NCBI GenBank assembly: GCA_027459775.1
Contig: DAIDHE010000270.1
Location: forward strand, 1-35,049
DNA from: Planctomycetales bacterium
Lineage (GTDB): Bacteria > Planctomycetota > Planctomycetia > Isosphaerales > Isosphaeraceae
Length of the DNA: 35,049 nt
Reading direction: 5' to 3'
Shown here: positions 17,021 through 26,600 of the stretch, one piece after another
How the letters are laid out: the number at the start of each line of letters is the position of its first letter
Numbering within the stretch: position 1 is the stretch's first letter
Program-made: the position numbers and the translations under genes
Notes under the pieces: model-generated
What the model was told of the DNA's origin: nothing
Database searches by the model: none
Seen by the model: only the letters and a program-made list of their open reading frames with translations

Positions 17021-18625
17021 ATGGCGGTTTCACGTGGTTGCGCGCGTCGGCAAGCGTTTCTGATCGTGGGCCGAGCCTTCGCGGTTGTGATTCTGGGGTT
17101 GGCTGGTGCACGCGCGCCCCAGGCCGCGTGCGCGGCCGAGCCGGCCCGGCGGCCCAACATCGTGCTCATCTATAGCGACGACCACGCCTACCAGGCCATC
17201 AGCGCCTACGGCGACCCGCGGCGGCTGGTGGAGACGCCCCACATCGACCGCCTGTCGCGCGAGGGAATGCGGTTTGACCGCTGCCTGGTCCCCAACTCGA
17301 TCTGCGGCCCCTGTCGGGCCATCGTCCTCACCGGAAAGTATTCGCACATCAACGGATTCTATAATAATAGCAACAGCCGGTTTGACGGCTCGCAGCCCAC
17401 GTTTCCCAAGATCTTGCGCCAGGCCGGCTATCAGACGGCGATCTTTGGCAAGTGGCATCTGGTCTCGCCGCCCACGGGTTTTGATTCGTGGTGCATCCTG
17501 CCGGGACAGGGGGTTTACTATCATCCGCCGATGATCCGCCAGGGCCAGCGCGAGCAGCTCACGGGTTACGTGACCGACCGGATCACCGACCTGGCGCTGG
17601 ATTGGCTCAAGTCGAGGGATAAGAGCAAGCCATTCTTGCTCATGTGCCAGCACAAGGCCCCGCATCGCGAATGGCTGCCGGCGATCCGCCATCTGGGCCA
17701 CGACAAGGACCGGGTCTATCCCGAGCCGGCGACCTTGTTCGACGATTATTCGGGCCGGGGCAAGGCCGAGCACGATCAGGACATGACGATCGCCAGGACG
17801 ATGACGGCCAAGGATTTGAAATTCACCGAGCCGGAAGGGCTCACGCCCGAGGAACGCAAGGCGTGGGACGCCTACTATGGGCCGCGAAACCAGGCGTTCA
17901 AGGCGGCCAACCTCACGGGCGCGGATCTGGTCCGGTTCAAATACAACCGCTATCTGCACGATTATCTGGGCTGCATCAAGGCCGTCGACGAAAGCGTGGG
18001 GCGGCTGCTCGATTATCTCGACGCCGAACAGCTCGCGAACGACACGCTCGTGATCTACACCTCGGACCAGGGTTTCTATCTCGGCGAGCACGGCTGGTTC
18101 GACAAGCGCTGGATCTTCGAGGAATCGCTGCGCACGCCCTTGCTGATGCGCTGGCCAGGCGTGATCCAGCCCGGGCGCGTCGACGACCATCTGGTCTCGA
18201 ACGTCGATTTCGCCGAGACGTTCCTGGACGCCGCCGGTGCGCCCATTCCCGCCGACATGCAAGGGCGCAGCCTGCTGCCGATTCTCAAGGGGAAAACGCC
18301 GGCCGACTGGCGGTCGAGCTTCTATTACCAGTATTACGAGTACCCCGCTCCGCACCATGTGCGCCCGCATTACGGGGTGGTCACCGATCGCTACAAGCTG
18401 GTGCGATTCGCGGCCCCGGACGACAATTCGTGGGAGCTTTTCGATCGCAAGACCGACCCCCACGAGCTCAGAAGCGTTTACAACGAGCCCGCCTATGCCC
18501 AGACGAGGGACGAGCTCAAGCACGAGCTCGCGCGGCTGCGGGAGGTGTTGCACGTGCCGGCCGAGCCCCCCGAATCGGCGTACGGGGGGCCCGTTCGCAA
18601 GCAAGCGGTCAAGCCTTCGCGGTAG
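17021..18625 (+). CDS. Secreted sulfatase with CGPCR active-site variant
   Basis: A sulfatase/alkaline-phosphatase superfamily hydrolase, 534 residues, removing sulfate esters from (probably) polysaccharides in the periplasm or outside. ATG 17021 follows AAGGAG and starts a signal peptide (cleavage near [10 protein letters not shown]). The calcium-binding Asp pair lies in IYSDDHAY (53-54). The formylglycine site reads [16 protein letters not shown]: Cys 95 is the residue to be oxidised, while the usual C-x-P-S/A-R has Cys 98 in the Ser position. [14 protein letters not shown] and [12 protein letters not shown] match other family motifs. A downstream anaerobic or FGE-type maturase is not in the window. 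It converges on the LolA-like gene with a gap of 13 bases. Confidence 0.93.
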   Translation: MAVSRGCARRQAFLIVGRAFAVVILGLAGARAPQAACAAEPARRPNIVLIYSDDHAYQAISAYGDPRRLVETPHIDRLSREGMRFDRCLVPNSICGPCRAIVLTGKYSHINGFYNNSNSRFDGSQPTFPKILRQAGYQTAIFGKWHLVSPPTGFDSWCILPGQGVYYHPPMIRQGQREQLTGYVTDRITDLALDWLKSRDKSKPFLLMCQHKAPHREWLPAIRHLGHDKDRVYPEPATLFDDYSGRGKAEHDQDMTIARTMTAKDLKFTEPEGLTPEERKAWDAYYGPRNQAFKAANLTGADLVRFKYNRYLHDYLGCIKAVDESVGRLLDYLDAEQLANDTLVIYTSDQGFYLGEHGWFDKRWIFEESLRTPLLMRWPGVIQPGRVDDHLVSNVDFAETFLDAAGAPIPADMQGRSLLPILKGKTPADWRSSFYYQYYEYPAPHHVRPHYGVVTDRYKLVRFAAPDDNSWELFDRKTDPHELRSVYNEPAYAQTRDELKHELARLREVLHVPAEPPESAYGGPVRKQAVKPSR

Positions 18626-18638
18626 CCGGAAGGTCGAG

Positions 18639-19394
18639 CTATTTGGGCTCGGCGAAGGTGTCGGCGGGGAGCTTGTCGAGGGGCTTGAACTCGGTCACCT
18701 GGAGCTCCATGAACGAGACGCCGTCGCGCTTGGTCTGGACCTTCGAGGCGTGCTGGACGCCGTCGTAGGCTTTGTAATCAGAGTAGAGCGTTTCCTGGGT
18801 GAACTCTTCGCCCCCGAATCCGATGACGTCGGCCACGAGCCTGAGCGGCAGCCCGGTTTCCTTGTCGAACGAGAGCTTGAACGACTTGCCGCCGGGCCCG
18901 GTCGCCGTGATCACAACCGCCGGCTTGTCGCCGACCTTTTCCTCACCGGCCGAATCGATCTGAAAGTCCTTGGTCTTGAGGTCGACGAGCCTGCTGGGCA
19001 CGACCTGAAGCATGATGTTTCGCTTCTCGTTCTTGATCGCGTCGGCGTCGAGCTCCATGATCATCTCGCCGAATTTGCGCCAGGCCTTGTCGCCATTGAG
19101 AACGGTGACGGCCGTGAAGGTGTTGCCGTTGAACTCGCCCTCGAACTGGGCCCTGTAGTGGTCGAGGCCCTCGTAGCTGGTGTGGGTGGTGAATTCGCTG
19201 TCGGCGTCGTTGATGCGCAGCTTGCCCTTGGTCTTCCAGGAGGCCGCCTTGATCTTGGCGAGCTTTTCCTCGCCCCCCATGGCTTTCAGGGCCTTGTCAA
19301 CGATGGCCATGGCGGCCTTTTCGTCGGCGCGGGCCGAACCGGCCTGTCCCAACACGAATGCCGTCAGCACCAACCCGCTCGCCAGTCGCATCAT
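18639..19394 (-). CDS. LolA-like periplasmic protein
   Basis: The ATG at 19394 has AAGGAG upstream and begins a signal peptide (MMRLASGLVLTAFVLGQAGS, cleavage after ARA), giving 251 residues. The mature protein starts IVDKALKAMGGEEKLAKIKA, a pattern common in planctomycete and bacteroidete proteins with a LolA/LolB-type fold that may carry lipids. Repeated amphipathic strands follow, such as SFKLSFDKETGLPLRLVADV and YSDYKAYDGVQHASKVQTKR, the latter typical of 'outer membrane lipoprotein-sorting' domains. No Lol operon partners are nearby, so a true lipoprotein-carrier role is not established. Confidence 0.75.
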   Translation of the reverse strand: MMRLASGLVLTAFVLGQAGSARADEKAAMAIVDKALKAMGGEEKLAKIKAASWKTKGKLRINDADSEFTTHTSYEGLDHYRAQFEGEFNGNTFTAVTVLNGDKAWRKFGEMIMELDADAIKNEKRNIMLQVVPSRLVDLKTKDFQIDSAGEEKVGDKPAVVITATGPGGKSFKLSFDKETGLPLRLVADVIGFGGEEFTQETLYSDYKAYDGVQHASKVQTKRDGVSFMELQVTEFKPLDKLPADTFAEPK

Positions 19395-19727
19395 GACGTT
19401 GCTCTCCTTGGGGAAAAAAAGACAGGGCAGGGACGTGAGTGATTCATCCAAGCACGGCAGATTACCCGCTGGGTGTCGGAAAAACCAGGGTGTCGGTCGA
19501 TTCCACAAAGCGGTTCAGGGGCCTGGCCGAGGGTGGCCAACCGGCTGCCTTGAACCAGAGCCGTGGTTGCTCATAAAAGCGGCGATTGGACGGTGGCCGG
19601 GGTTGGGCCGGCAGGAACGAAACGAGGAACCGGGGTTTGTCGAGCTCTCGCGGCGGTGTTTGTGAGCAATGGTGTTGCAGGAGGTCGACGATGGACTTGA
19701 GCAAATGGATCCTGGGGCGGTATTTTC
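19395..19727. other. Region upstream of the LolA-like gene
   Basis: About 330 bases without a well-supported gene. It should contain the promoter of the LolA-like gene. An ATG at 19691 with AGGAGG upstream is in frame with the small gene at 19802 and offers a longer alternative start. Confidence 0.5.
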
Positions 19728-19755
19728 TTGTTTGGTACCCGAATTGCGGTAGAGT
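19728..19755 (+). promoter_or_regulatory. Sigma-70-like promoter for the small gene
   Basis: TTGTTT (19728-19733) and TAGAGT (19750-19755) are separated by 16 bases, and the start codon at 19802 follows about 46 bases later. Both hexamers are moderate matches. Confidence 0.4.
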
Positions 19756-19801
19756 TCCGTGTATGGCATTTCCGTCCCCGAATCGTCCCGAGGAGGCGAC
19801 C

Positions 19802-19951
19802 ATGAGTCCGAAGAAGCGTCGCAAGATTTACGGGGTTCGTCGGGAAACGCGTCGGCCGAGGGGCTGGACGCGCTGGTTTCAGGAAGGGCTGATGGAGACG
19901 GAGTCGTCGGGGAGCGTGCGGGTCCGCACGGTGCTCTGGGGTCATCAATAG
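19802..19951 (+). CDS. Small basic protein, 49 residues
   Basis: ATG 19802 is preceded by GAGGAGG with ideal spacing. The product starts MSPKKRRKIYGVRRETRRPR and is strongly basic in its first half, then has WTRWFQEGLMETESS. No family is recognised; the charge would suit RNA, DNA or ribosome contact. It sits between a plausible promoter and a hairpin plus T-run, which together look like a complete monocistronic unit. A second ribosome binding site and ATG at 19691 in the same frame would give 86 residues with an N-terminus DLSKWILGRYFLVWY; the promoter at 19728 would exclude that start. Whether it is translated is not proven by sequence alone. Confidence 0.5.
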   Translation: MSPKKRRKIYGVRRETRRPRGWTRWFQEGLMETESSGSVRVRTVLWGHQ

Positions 19952-19977
19952 TTTTTGACCCCACGAGACGACGCAAT

Positions 19978-20055
19978 CGCCCCGCGCCGCCAGCCGGGTC
20001 ATGAACGATGTTCATGACTGGCGACGGGGCGGGGCGGCTCTGGGTTTGCTTTTTG
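19978..20055 (+). terminator. Hairpin plus T-run after the small gene
   Basis: GTCATGAAC (19998-20006) pairs perfectly with GTTCATGAC (20010-20018) around a three-base loop. GC-rich flanks (CCGCGCCGCCAG and CTGGCGACGGGGCGGGG) extend the stem imperfectly. TTTGCTTTTT follows at about 20045-20054. It also lies just past the 3' end of the convergent cytochrome gene and may stop both. Confidence 0.45.
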
Positions 20056-20062
20056 AGCGCCT

Positions 20063-21394
20063 TTACCGCGCCATCGCGAAATAACCGCGAGCCTGAGGGT
20101 CGACGGGTTTCGCCTGTTTGGGCGCTGTCAAGGTCTTGAGGAATTCGATCACGGCCGAGCGGTCTTGCTCGGAGAGTTCTTCGTACGCGCGGGTGACGCT
20201 CTTGGCGTCGCCGCCGTGCCTGTAGATCGCCGCTTCCAGGGTGGGCGAGCCTCCATCGTGGAAATAGGGAGCGCTGGCGGCCACGCCCCAGAGGGCGGGC
20301 GTTTTCCATTCGTCGGGCAGGGGGTGGTCGTCGGGGAGCGGGGTCGTGGGAACCTCGCTGTAGCCGCCGATTTCCTTGGGGTCGCTCAGGCGGTGCAGCA
20401 AGAAATCGCTGTAGACGCGCTCGACGCCTCCCAGGCTCGGGGTATGGCAGATCGCGCAGCCGATCTTTTCAAACATTGCGCGGCCATGCTCGGCGGCCGA
20501 CCGCAGGGCGGGATCGGCGGGAACGGCCTCAATGGGCCGGGGAAGCGTGTCGACGTAGGAGACAAGCGCCCGGAATTGCTTGGCGTCGAGGTCGGGCTGG
20601 ACCTGCATCGAGGCGTGGTGAGCATAGGGCTTTGCCTGGGCCATGAGCGGATTGCCCAGGCCGATCTCGTTGGCGCAGGCGGCCGCGACGAATTCCTCGA
20701 GGGTGGCGAACTGCGCCTTCCAGCCGAATTTGCCGATCCGGCCGTCGGCCAGCACCCGCGCCCGGCCCGCCTTGATCCCGTTCAGATTCCCCATGATCAC
20801 TTCGCTCAGAGCCACGATCGAGCGCCGTCGGGCTTGATTGGTGATGCTCTTGTCGGGAATCTGGTCGACCCAGCCCGCGCCAAAGAGCGCGGTCGGGTTG
20901 ATGCTCTCGGAGCGAACGGGGTCGAAGTCGCGAATCTCGACGAAGCAGCTTCCGACGATCTTGAGCCCGCCGGGCACGATCTGGAAGAAATCGTTGAGCC
21001 CCACCCGGCTCTCACAACAGTCGGACGACAGCGAGAAGGCGTGGATCACGCCTTCCTCGACCTTGGTCCGCCCCGAGGTCGGGTGAACCTCGAACGTGGT
21101 GACGTTGCGCGCGACGTCGCCGCCTCCGCCGACGCCCCCCTGCGAGTGACAGGCCACGCACGACCGCTCGTTGAAGACCGGGCCCAGCCCGTCTCCCTTC
21201 GCCAGCGGATCGCCCGGGGTCCATTCATGCTCAAACAGCGTGAGGCCCGTCTGAAACACCGTCGCGCCGACCCGGGGCTCGTACGCCACCGGATGCAAGG
21301 CCGGCCCCTCGTTCCAGGCCAGCCAGCCGGAAACCGCCGCCAGGACGCCCAGTCCCAGCCGCCGCTTCCCGCGAGTCGACAAACCACCGATCAT
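20063..21394 (-). CDS. Di-heme oxidoreductase (DUF1111/DHOR type cytochrome)
   Basis: A di-heme c-type cytochrome of the 'putative di-heme oxidoreductase/peroxidase' family, 443 residues. ATG 21394 follows GGGAGG and opens a basic then hydrophobic export signal (KRRLGLGVLAAVSGWLAW). Two heme motifs are present, CVACHS at residues 79-83 and CAICHT in the C-terminal domain. DGLGPVFNERSCVACHSQGG and the late PALWGVAASAPYFHDGG are characteristic of the family. The protein should be periplasmic, passing electrons to or from an unidentified partner. The promoter and an overlapping palindromic operator lie upstream. An upstream ATG at 21445 is rejected because it overlaps the operator region. Confidence 0.9.
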   Translation of the reverse strand: MIGGLSTRGKRRLGLGVLAAVSGWLAWNEGPALHPVAYEPRVGATVFQTGLTLFEHEWTPGDPLAKGDGLGPVFNERSCVACHSQGGVGGGGDVARNVTTFEVHPTSGRTKVEEGVIHAFSLSSDCCESRVGLNDFFQIVPGGLKIVGSCFVEIRDFDPVRSESINPTALFGAGWVDQIPDKSITNQARRRSIVALSEVIMGNLNGIKAGRARVLADGRIGKFGWKAQFATLEEFVAAACANEIGLGNPLMAQAKPYAHHASMQVQPDLDAKQFRALVSYVDTLPRPIEAVPADPALRSAAEHGRAMFEKIGCAICHTPSLGGVERVYSDFLLHRLSDPKEIGGYSEVPTTPLPDDHPLPDEWKTPALWGVAASAPYFHDGGSPTLEAAIYRHGGDAKSVTRAYEELSEQDRSAVIEFLKTLTAPKQAKPVDPQARGYFAMAR

Positions 21395-21457
21395 GGTCCA
21401 CCTCCCCAGTCGAAGGCCGTAAGCCAGCCCCAGTCCCTCGATCATGTCAACTCAGTC

Positions 21458-21483
21458 TCGGACAACTATCCGATATCGGACAA
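21458..21483 (-). promoter_or_regulatory. Palindromic operator over the cytochrome transcription start
   Basis: A perfect 12-base palindrome TCCGATATCGGA occupies 21469-21480. The octamer TCGGACAA occurs twice as a direct repeat, at 21458-21465 and 21476-21483. The block sits immediately downstream of the -10 hexamer, where a bound repressor would block initiation. The cognate regulator is not in the window. Confidence 0.5.
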
Positions 21484-21511
21484 GTGTAGAGAGAGAATTG
21501 AGTTTGTGCAA
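21483..21511 (-). promoter_or_regulatory. Strong sigma-70 promoter of the cytochrome gene
   Basis: On the minus strand TTGCAC (21511-21506) and TACACT (21488-21483) are separated by exactly 17 bases. The expected start of transcription falls near 21476, inside the palindrome, leaving a leader of about 80 bases. Confidence 0.6.
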
Positions 21512-21611
21512 GCCGGTCGTGAAAGTTTTTTTCGCGGGAATCGGCGCCAGGGTGGAAGCCGCTCAAACGGGCTTTCGAATTATTATTTTATCATTTAATG
21601 TCATGTTCTAT

Positions 21612-22502
21612 TTAATATGATGTCTGAGAGAATCTCCAGCCGGCGTGGGCGACGACGGCCGAGACCAGAAGGGCGGCCAGGGTGATCCGAATCGAGGCCC
21701 TGGCGCGTGGCGAGAGGCGCTTGGTGGGAACCAGCTCGGGAAGCCAGCCGAGCAAGGGCGCGCTCCCGAGCAGAATTGCATCCAGCGTGGCGAGCTCTCC
21801 GTAGAAGCGGCCGATCATGAGCAAGGAGGTCAGCCCCGTGGCGGCGGCCAGAAGCGGTTCTGCCTGGCGGGCGGGTCGAGGGATGAGGAGCTCGGCGGCC
21901 GAGATTCCGGCCAGGGCGGCGGCGATCGGCAGTCCGATCAGGCCGCCGGTGGCATAGCCCGAGAACATCACGACGAGTGCCGTCCCGAATGTCACGATGG
22001 CCAGCACCGCCGTATGCGACGCATCGGGGGTACGAAGCGCCAATCGCCAGGGGAAGAACCAGAGGGCGAGCTGCGCGGCCGCCAGGCCCGCGAAGACCGT
22101 GGCGGCCGTCCCCGGCGGCCACTCGCGACTTCCCGGCCCCGCGAGGTCGGTGATGTAGCTGCTGCCGTGCAGCAAGATTCGCCCGGTCAGCCCCACGACC
22201 AGCAATCGCCCCGTCCAGGCTAGCCAGCGCGGTCGCGCGACGGCCGTCATCAGCTCGATCGCGAGAACCAGCGGCAGCACGATCGCCAGCAGCCGGTCCT
22301 GGTCTTCCGCGAGCGGCCAGCGCGGGTGGATGCCCAGGATCGCGCAGCCCGCCGCGATTCCAAGGGCCAGCGCCGTCGTCGGTCCGAGCGCGGCAGGACG
22401 CTGGACTCTTCCCCGGCCTGGCCAGACCACCGCCATGAGCGTGGCGAATGAGACCAAGGCCGCGAGCCCCATGGCCTCGAACCAGAGCACGGGATCAGGC
22501 AT
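21612..22502 (-). CDS. Multi-pass membrane protein, unknown function
   Basis: From ATG 22502 the protein is 296 residues with about eight hydrophobic segments, for example MGLAALVSFATLMAVVW, LLAIVLPLVLAIELMTAV, AVLAIVTFGTALVVMFSGYA and IRITLAALLVSAVVAHAG. No transporter signature or catalytic motif was recognised. The frame is open upstream with another ATG at 22583, but the added residues are Pro/Thr-rich and not membrane-like. It is divergent from phoU and upstream of the cytochrome gene on the same strand, with about 217 bases and a dedicated promoter between, so it is probably a separate unit. Confidence 0.72.
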   Translation of the reverse strand: MPDPVLWFEAMGLAALVSFATLMAVVWPGRGRVQRPAALGPTTALALGIAAGCAILGIHPRWPLAEDQDRLLAIVLPLVLAIELMTAVARPRWLAWTGRLLVVGLTGRILLHGSSYITDLAGPGSREWPPGTAATVFAGLAAAQLALWFFPWRLALRTPDASHTAVLAIVTFGTALVVMFSGYATGGLIGLPIAAALAGISAAELLIPRPARQAEPLLAAATGLTSLLMIGRFYGELATLDAILLGSAPLLGWLPELVPTKRLSPRARASIRITLAALLVSAVVAHAGWRFSQTSY

Positions 22503-22810
22503 CGGATCGGTCGTCCGTCTTGGGATGTTGGGGATGCCGCCCTCGGTCGGGGAGGGCATGAGACTAACCGATTGGGTCTTCATCAGGAAATCGCACGTCC
22601 TTCGTGGATGCTTCGTCCCCGGCCTGTCCTGGCGGCGATCCGGCTTGTTTTCGGCGGTTCCGCTTCTGGTTCGTGGTTGTCGATCAGGGCGTGATCCCAT
22701 AGTGTTGATACAAGAAGACCAACTCCCCCTGGACTCGCATCGAGCGGATGCCTCACAGTGCCAGCTTGGCGTTCACCGTCGGTCGGGTCGCGGATACGAG
22801 GATCTTGCTC
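22503..22810. other. Divergent promoter region
   Basis: About 300 bases between the membrane protein and phoU starts. It contains the phoU promoter candidate and the optional upstream start of the membrane protein; nothing else was seen. Confidence 0.5.
22677..22705 (+). promoter_or_regulatory. Promoter candidate for phoU
   Basis: TTGTCG (22677-22682) and TAGTGT (22700-22705) with a 17-base spacer, about 105 bases ahead of the phoU ATG. No clear Pho-box direct repeats were seen around it. Confidence 0.4.
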
Positions 22811-23584
22811 ATGAAAGACGACTCCGGGGCGGCCGAATCCGAATGGGACAATGAACGGATCACAGTCGGCCGGAATTTTCTCCGGGACATGGAGAGTCTC
22901 TGGGCCGAATTGCTCAAGCTGGCGGCGGTCGTCGAGGAGGCGATCGATCAGAGCATCCGCGCGTTTTGCGACGGCCGCGTCGAGGTCGCCGACGAGCTCA
23001 AACGCCGCAAGCGCGCGCTCGAGCGCTGGGAGATTCAGATCGAGCGCGAATGCGTGCGCGTGCTGGCGCTCCATCAGCCGGTGGCATCGGACCTGCGCCG
23101 GGTGGCGGCGATCCTCAAGATCAACGGCGACCTCGAACGGCTCAACGAACTGTCGAGGCACATCGCAAAGCGGGTGAGAAAGCTGACGGGCGAAGGGTGT
23201 ATCTTTCCGATCCCACAGGCGCTCGAGAGCCTGGCAATGGCCGCACTCGTCCAATTGCACTCCAGCCTGGACGCGCTGACGCAAGCCGACGTGGAAAAAG
23301 CGCGGGCGGTGATCGCGGCCGACCAGCGGATCGACCGCGATTATCGAGCGGTTCAAAAGTCGCTCAAGGATGAGATCATTCGCGATCCGGGAAAGATCGA
23401 CGTATGGCTCAGACTTGTCAACACGGCGCGGAATCTTGAACGCATCGCCGATCATGCGGCCAAGATCGCCGAATCGGTGATTTATCTCAAACAGGGGCAC
23501 ATTCTCAGGCACCGGGCCGCGGGCGCGGAGCCGCGAATGGGACCGGCGTCGTCTCCGGCCCCGCCGAGCGTTCCTGAATGGTAA
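22811..23584 (+). CDS. phoU: PhoU-family phosphate signalling protein
   Basis: PhoU links the PstSCAB transporter to the PhoR sensor and restrains phosphate uptake. ATG 22811 is preceded by GAGG, giving 257 residues; an in-frame ATG at 22748 lacks a good ribosome binding site. Two PhoU three-helix units are visible. The first holds HQPVASDLRRVAAILKINGD and LERLNELSRHIAKR; the second ends VNTARNLERIADHAAKIAES, each carrying the Glu/Asp-rich metal-cluster motif. The C-terminal about 25 residues are a Pro/Ala tail. No pst or phoBR genes are in the window, so it is a stand-alone copy here. It converges on the giant gene. Confidence 0.9.
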   Translation: MKDDSGAAESEWDNERITVGRNFLRDMESLWAELLKLAAVVEEAIDQSIRAFCDGRVEVADELKRRKRALERWEIQIERECVRVLALHQPVASDLRRVAAILKINGDLERLNELSRHIAKRVRKLTGEGCIFPIPQALESLAMAALVQLHSSLDALTQADVEKARAVIAADQRIDRDYRAVQKSLKDEIIRDPGKIDVWLRLVNTARNLERIADHAAKIAESVIYLKQGHILRHRAAGAEPRMGPASSPAPPSVPEW

Positions 23585-23600
23585 TCACGTAAGAATACGA

Positions 23601-23640
23601 CAAAAAAAAACAAGAACGCCCGACCTTCGCGGTCGGGCGT
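23601..23640 (-). terminator. Intrinsic terminator of the giant gene
   Basis: A perfect 10-bp stem, ACGCCCGACC (23616-23625) with GGTCGGGCGT (23631-23640) and loop TTCGC. On the minus strand it is followed by TTCTTG and nine T residues (23610-23602). It lies 32 bases after the giant gene stop codon. Read from the other side it may also slow phoU transcripts, but there is no T-run on that side. Confidence 0.85.
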
Positions 23641-23671
23641 TCCGTTGGGGGGATTGGGGCGATTGCCGGTG

Positions 23672-26600
23672 TCAGCGGCCCATGCGGCGGCCGTGCTTGA
23701 CGAAGGCGGGCCAGCGGAAATCGAGCGCGCCGGCCTGGAGCCGAGCCGCGGCCGAAGCCACCGCATGACGTGCGGTGGCAAAGGTAAAACTCGGCCGGGC
23801 CGCGATCGTTTTGACGGCGCCATTGGTCCCGATGGTCATCGTGGGCGAGGTGCTGGCGTAGAATGACGGGTCGCCGCCAAACATCGCGAAGAACGACTTG
23901 CCACGCGCCTGGGCGGGCTTGAGCCGGAGCGAGTTCACTCCGTTGGCGTTCACCGACTGGCTCGTCAGGCTGCTCCCGTTTCTGAAGAATGTGATGGTTC
24001 CGGACGGCGAACCCACTCCCGGAGGCACGGCCGTGACGTCGGAGGTCAGGATCACCGAGACGAGCTGACCCTTGCGGTTGCGGATGTCGGTCGCGGTCAA
24101 GGTGGTCTGGGTCGTGGCGGGGTCGACCTGGTGGGCGATGGTGGTCTGGGTTCCGGTGAAGTTGAAGTCGCCGGAATAGGTCGCCGTCAGTCCGTGCGGC
24201 CCGACCCCGATCAAGGCGTTGTTGTAAGTTGCCAAGCCCGTGGAGGGATTGACGGCGGCGATGTCGTAGACCTTGCCGTCGATTTCGAAGACGACGGCGC
24301 CCGTCGGCGCGCCCGCCCCGGGGCTGACCGCGCTGACTTGAACCGTGATCGTGACCGGCTGACCGGCCACCGAAACGCCGCTGGGCGAGAGGAAGGCGAC
24401 CGTCGTGCTGGCCTGAGTAATGGTGAGAACGGCGGGGTGAAACGTGATCGTATAGTTGGGATCGCTGGCCCCGTTGACGGTGAGAGGATACGTGCCGACC
24501 GGGCTCGCAGCGGCTCCCGGGGTCGTGAAGACTGCGGGGGGGGACAAGCTGGCCGGGGTGTCGCCGTTGACAAAGCCCGTGTAGGTCGCCGTGAACGTCG
24601 GCAACGGCGCCCCAAAGACCTTGCTCGCGTTGTTCGCCGTGATTGAAAGGGCCGCTGGATTCACGGTGAACGTTCCGGCCGTAAAGCCAAGCGTGTAATT
24701 CGCGTCCGCCGCCAGCGACCCCTGGGTGATGGGATAAGCGCCGACGTTTGAGGATGAGGTTGCCGTGGTGGCGAGCGTACCGGAGAGAACGGAACCTGCG
24801 GTGTCGCCGTTGACGAGCCCGCTGACCGAGTAGGCGAGAGTGGGCAGAGTGCCGCCGTAGGTTGAGGATTCGCTGTTGGTGGTCACCGCGAGCGAAGCCG
24901 TGTTGACGGTGAGCGTTCCTGGCGTGAACCCGAGAGTGTAATTCGCGTTCGCGACCAGGGTTCCCTGGGTGATGGGGTAGGCGCCGACGTTTGAGGATGA
25001 GGTTGCCGTGGTGGCGAGCGTACCGGTGAACACCGTCGCCGGGGTGTCGCTATTGACGAGCCCGCTGACCGAGTAGGCGAGAGTGGGCAGAGCGCCGCCG
25101 TAGGTCGAGGATTCGTTGTTGGCGGTCACCGCGAGCGCGGCGGGGGTGATGGTCAGCGTTCCCGAGATGTAGCGGAACGTGTAATCGGGGTCGACCGTAC
25201 CCGAGACGGTGATCGGATAGCCGCCCGACTGAACGGGGCTCGATGCGGTGGCGCTCGTACCTAGCACGGGGGGCGCATTGGGGGCGATCGCAAGCGTGGC
25301 CGCGGTGTCGCCGTTCACGAAGCCACTGTACGTTGGAGTCGCGCCGCTCAGGTTGATCGTCGCGCCGTAGACGCTGCTCATCGACGGGGCGGTGATCGTG
25401 AGCAACACCGGGGTGACGGTCAGAGTGCCAGTCACATAGGTAAACGTATAGTCGGGATCGACCGCCCCCGAGGGGACGATCGAATAGCCGTTCGAATTCA
25501 CGTGCAACTGCGAAAGCGGGGTCGAAACGGCGCCGATGGGAGCAGTCGTCAGCGACGAGGCCGTTTCGCCGTTCTGGAACCCGGCGTAGCTGAAGGTGAA
25601 AGTTGGCAACGCCGACGAGCCATAGGGCATATTGGCGTTGTTGGCCGTGACGATGAGTGCGGCCGGGTTGACGGTCTGTGAGAAGGGCGTTGACGTGCTG
25701 GGCTCGTAGGCGCTGGTGGGTGGCGGTGCATAGACCGCATAGATTTGATCAGGCGTGCCGGCCGTGGCATGGAGCGTGGTCGTCGAGTAGCTGGCCTGGC
25801 CCAGGAAATTGACGGTGCCCGAGCCGAGCATGACCCCGCCGGAGGTGGGGTTGCCGTCGTAGAACGCGACCGAGCCGGTCGGCGTGCCAGCACTTGCGGT
25901 CACCTGGGCGATGAAGGTGACGGATTGGCCGTAGGTGCTGGTTTGGGGCAGCGTGGTCACCTGTGTGGTCGTGGGGACGATGGCCTCCAGAACGACGTTG
26001 TGACCGCTCAGGCCTCCCTGATAAGTGATCCGGAAGGTATACGAGCCGACCGTCAGGGCGGCGCCTTCGGGCAGGCCGGCGAACGTGCCGCTCACGGGCG
26101 AACCGCTGTTGTTCTGGATGATGGTGAGCTGGTCGCCTGGGGCCGGCGTGTATCCGCCCCCGACCGCGACCGAGAGGGCGCCGCCCAGGCTGACGGCGCC
26201 CGAGGCGACGACCTGGTCGTAGCCCGTCGTTCCATTGCCAGGGGAGGCGCCGTCGAGATTGACCGAGTAGGTCGACGTGGAATTGAGCGAGAACGATCCC
26301 GTCGAGAGCACGCTGGGCCCGTCGGCCGGCGCGACCGTGCCGCCGGTCGAGACGACCGAGCCCACGGTTCCACTGCCGCTCAGCGTGCCGAACAAGTTCA
26401 CGTCAAAGACGCTGCTGCTCGTGAAATTGCCGTCGACTCGCACCACGCCGTCGCTGATCACGGTCGCCCCGGTGTAGGTGCTCGTGCCGGTCAGAACGAC
26501 CGTCCCGCTATCCGAGGAATTGAACCCGTAGCCCAGCCCACCGTCGCCGATCGCGCCCGAGAGGGTGAGTACGTTGCCTGGCCCAGCCTCGATCTGGACG

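Noticed and set aside
17030-18604. A 524-codon minus-strand frame opposite the sulfatase
   Set aside because: The plus strand has a full set of sulfatase motifs and a ribosome binding site; the antisense frame has neither.
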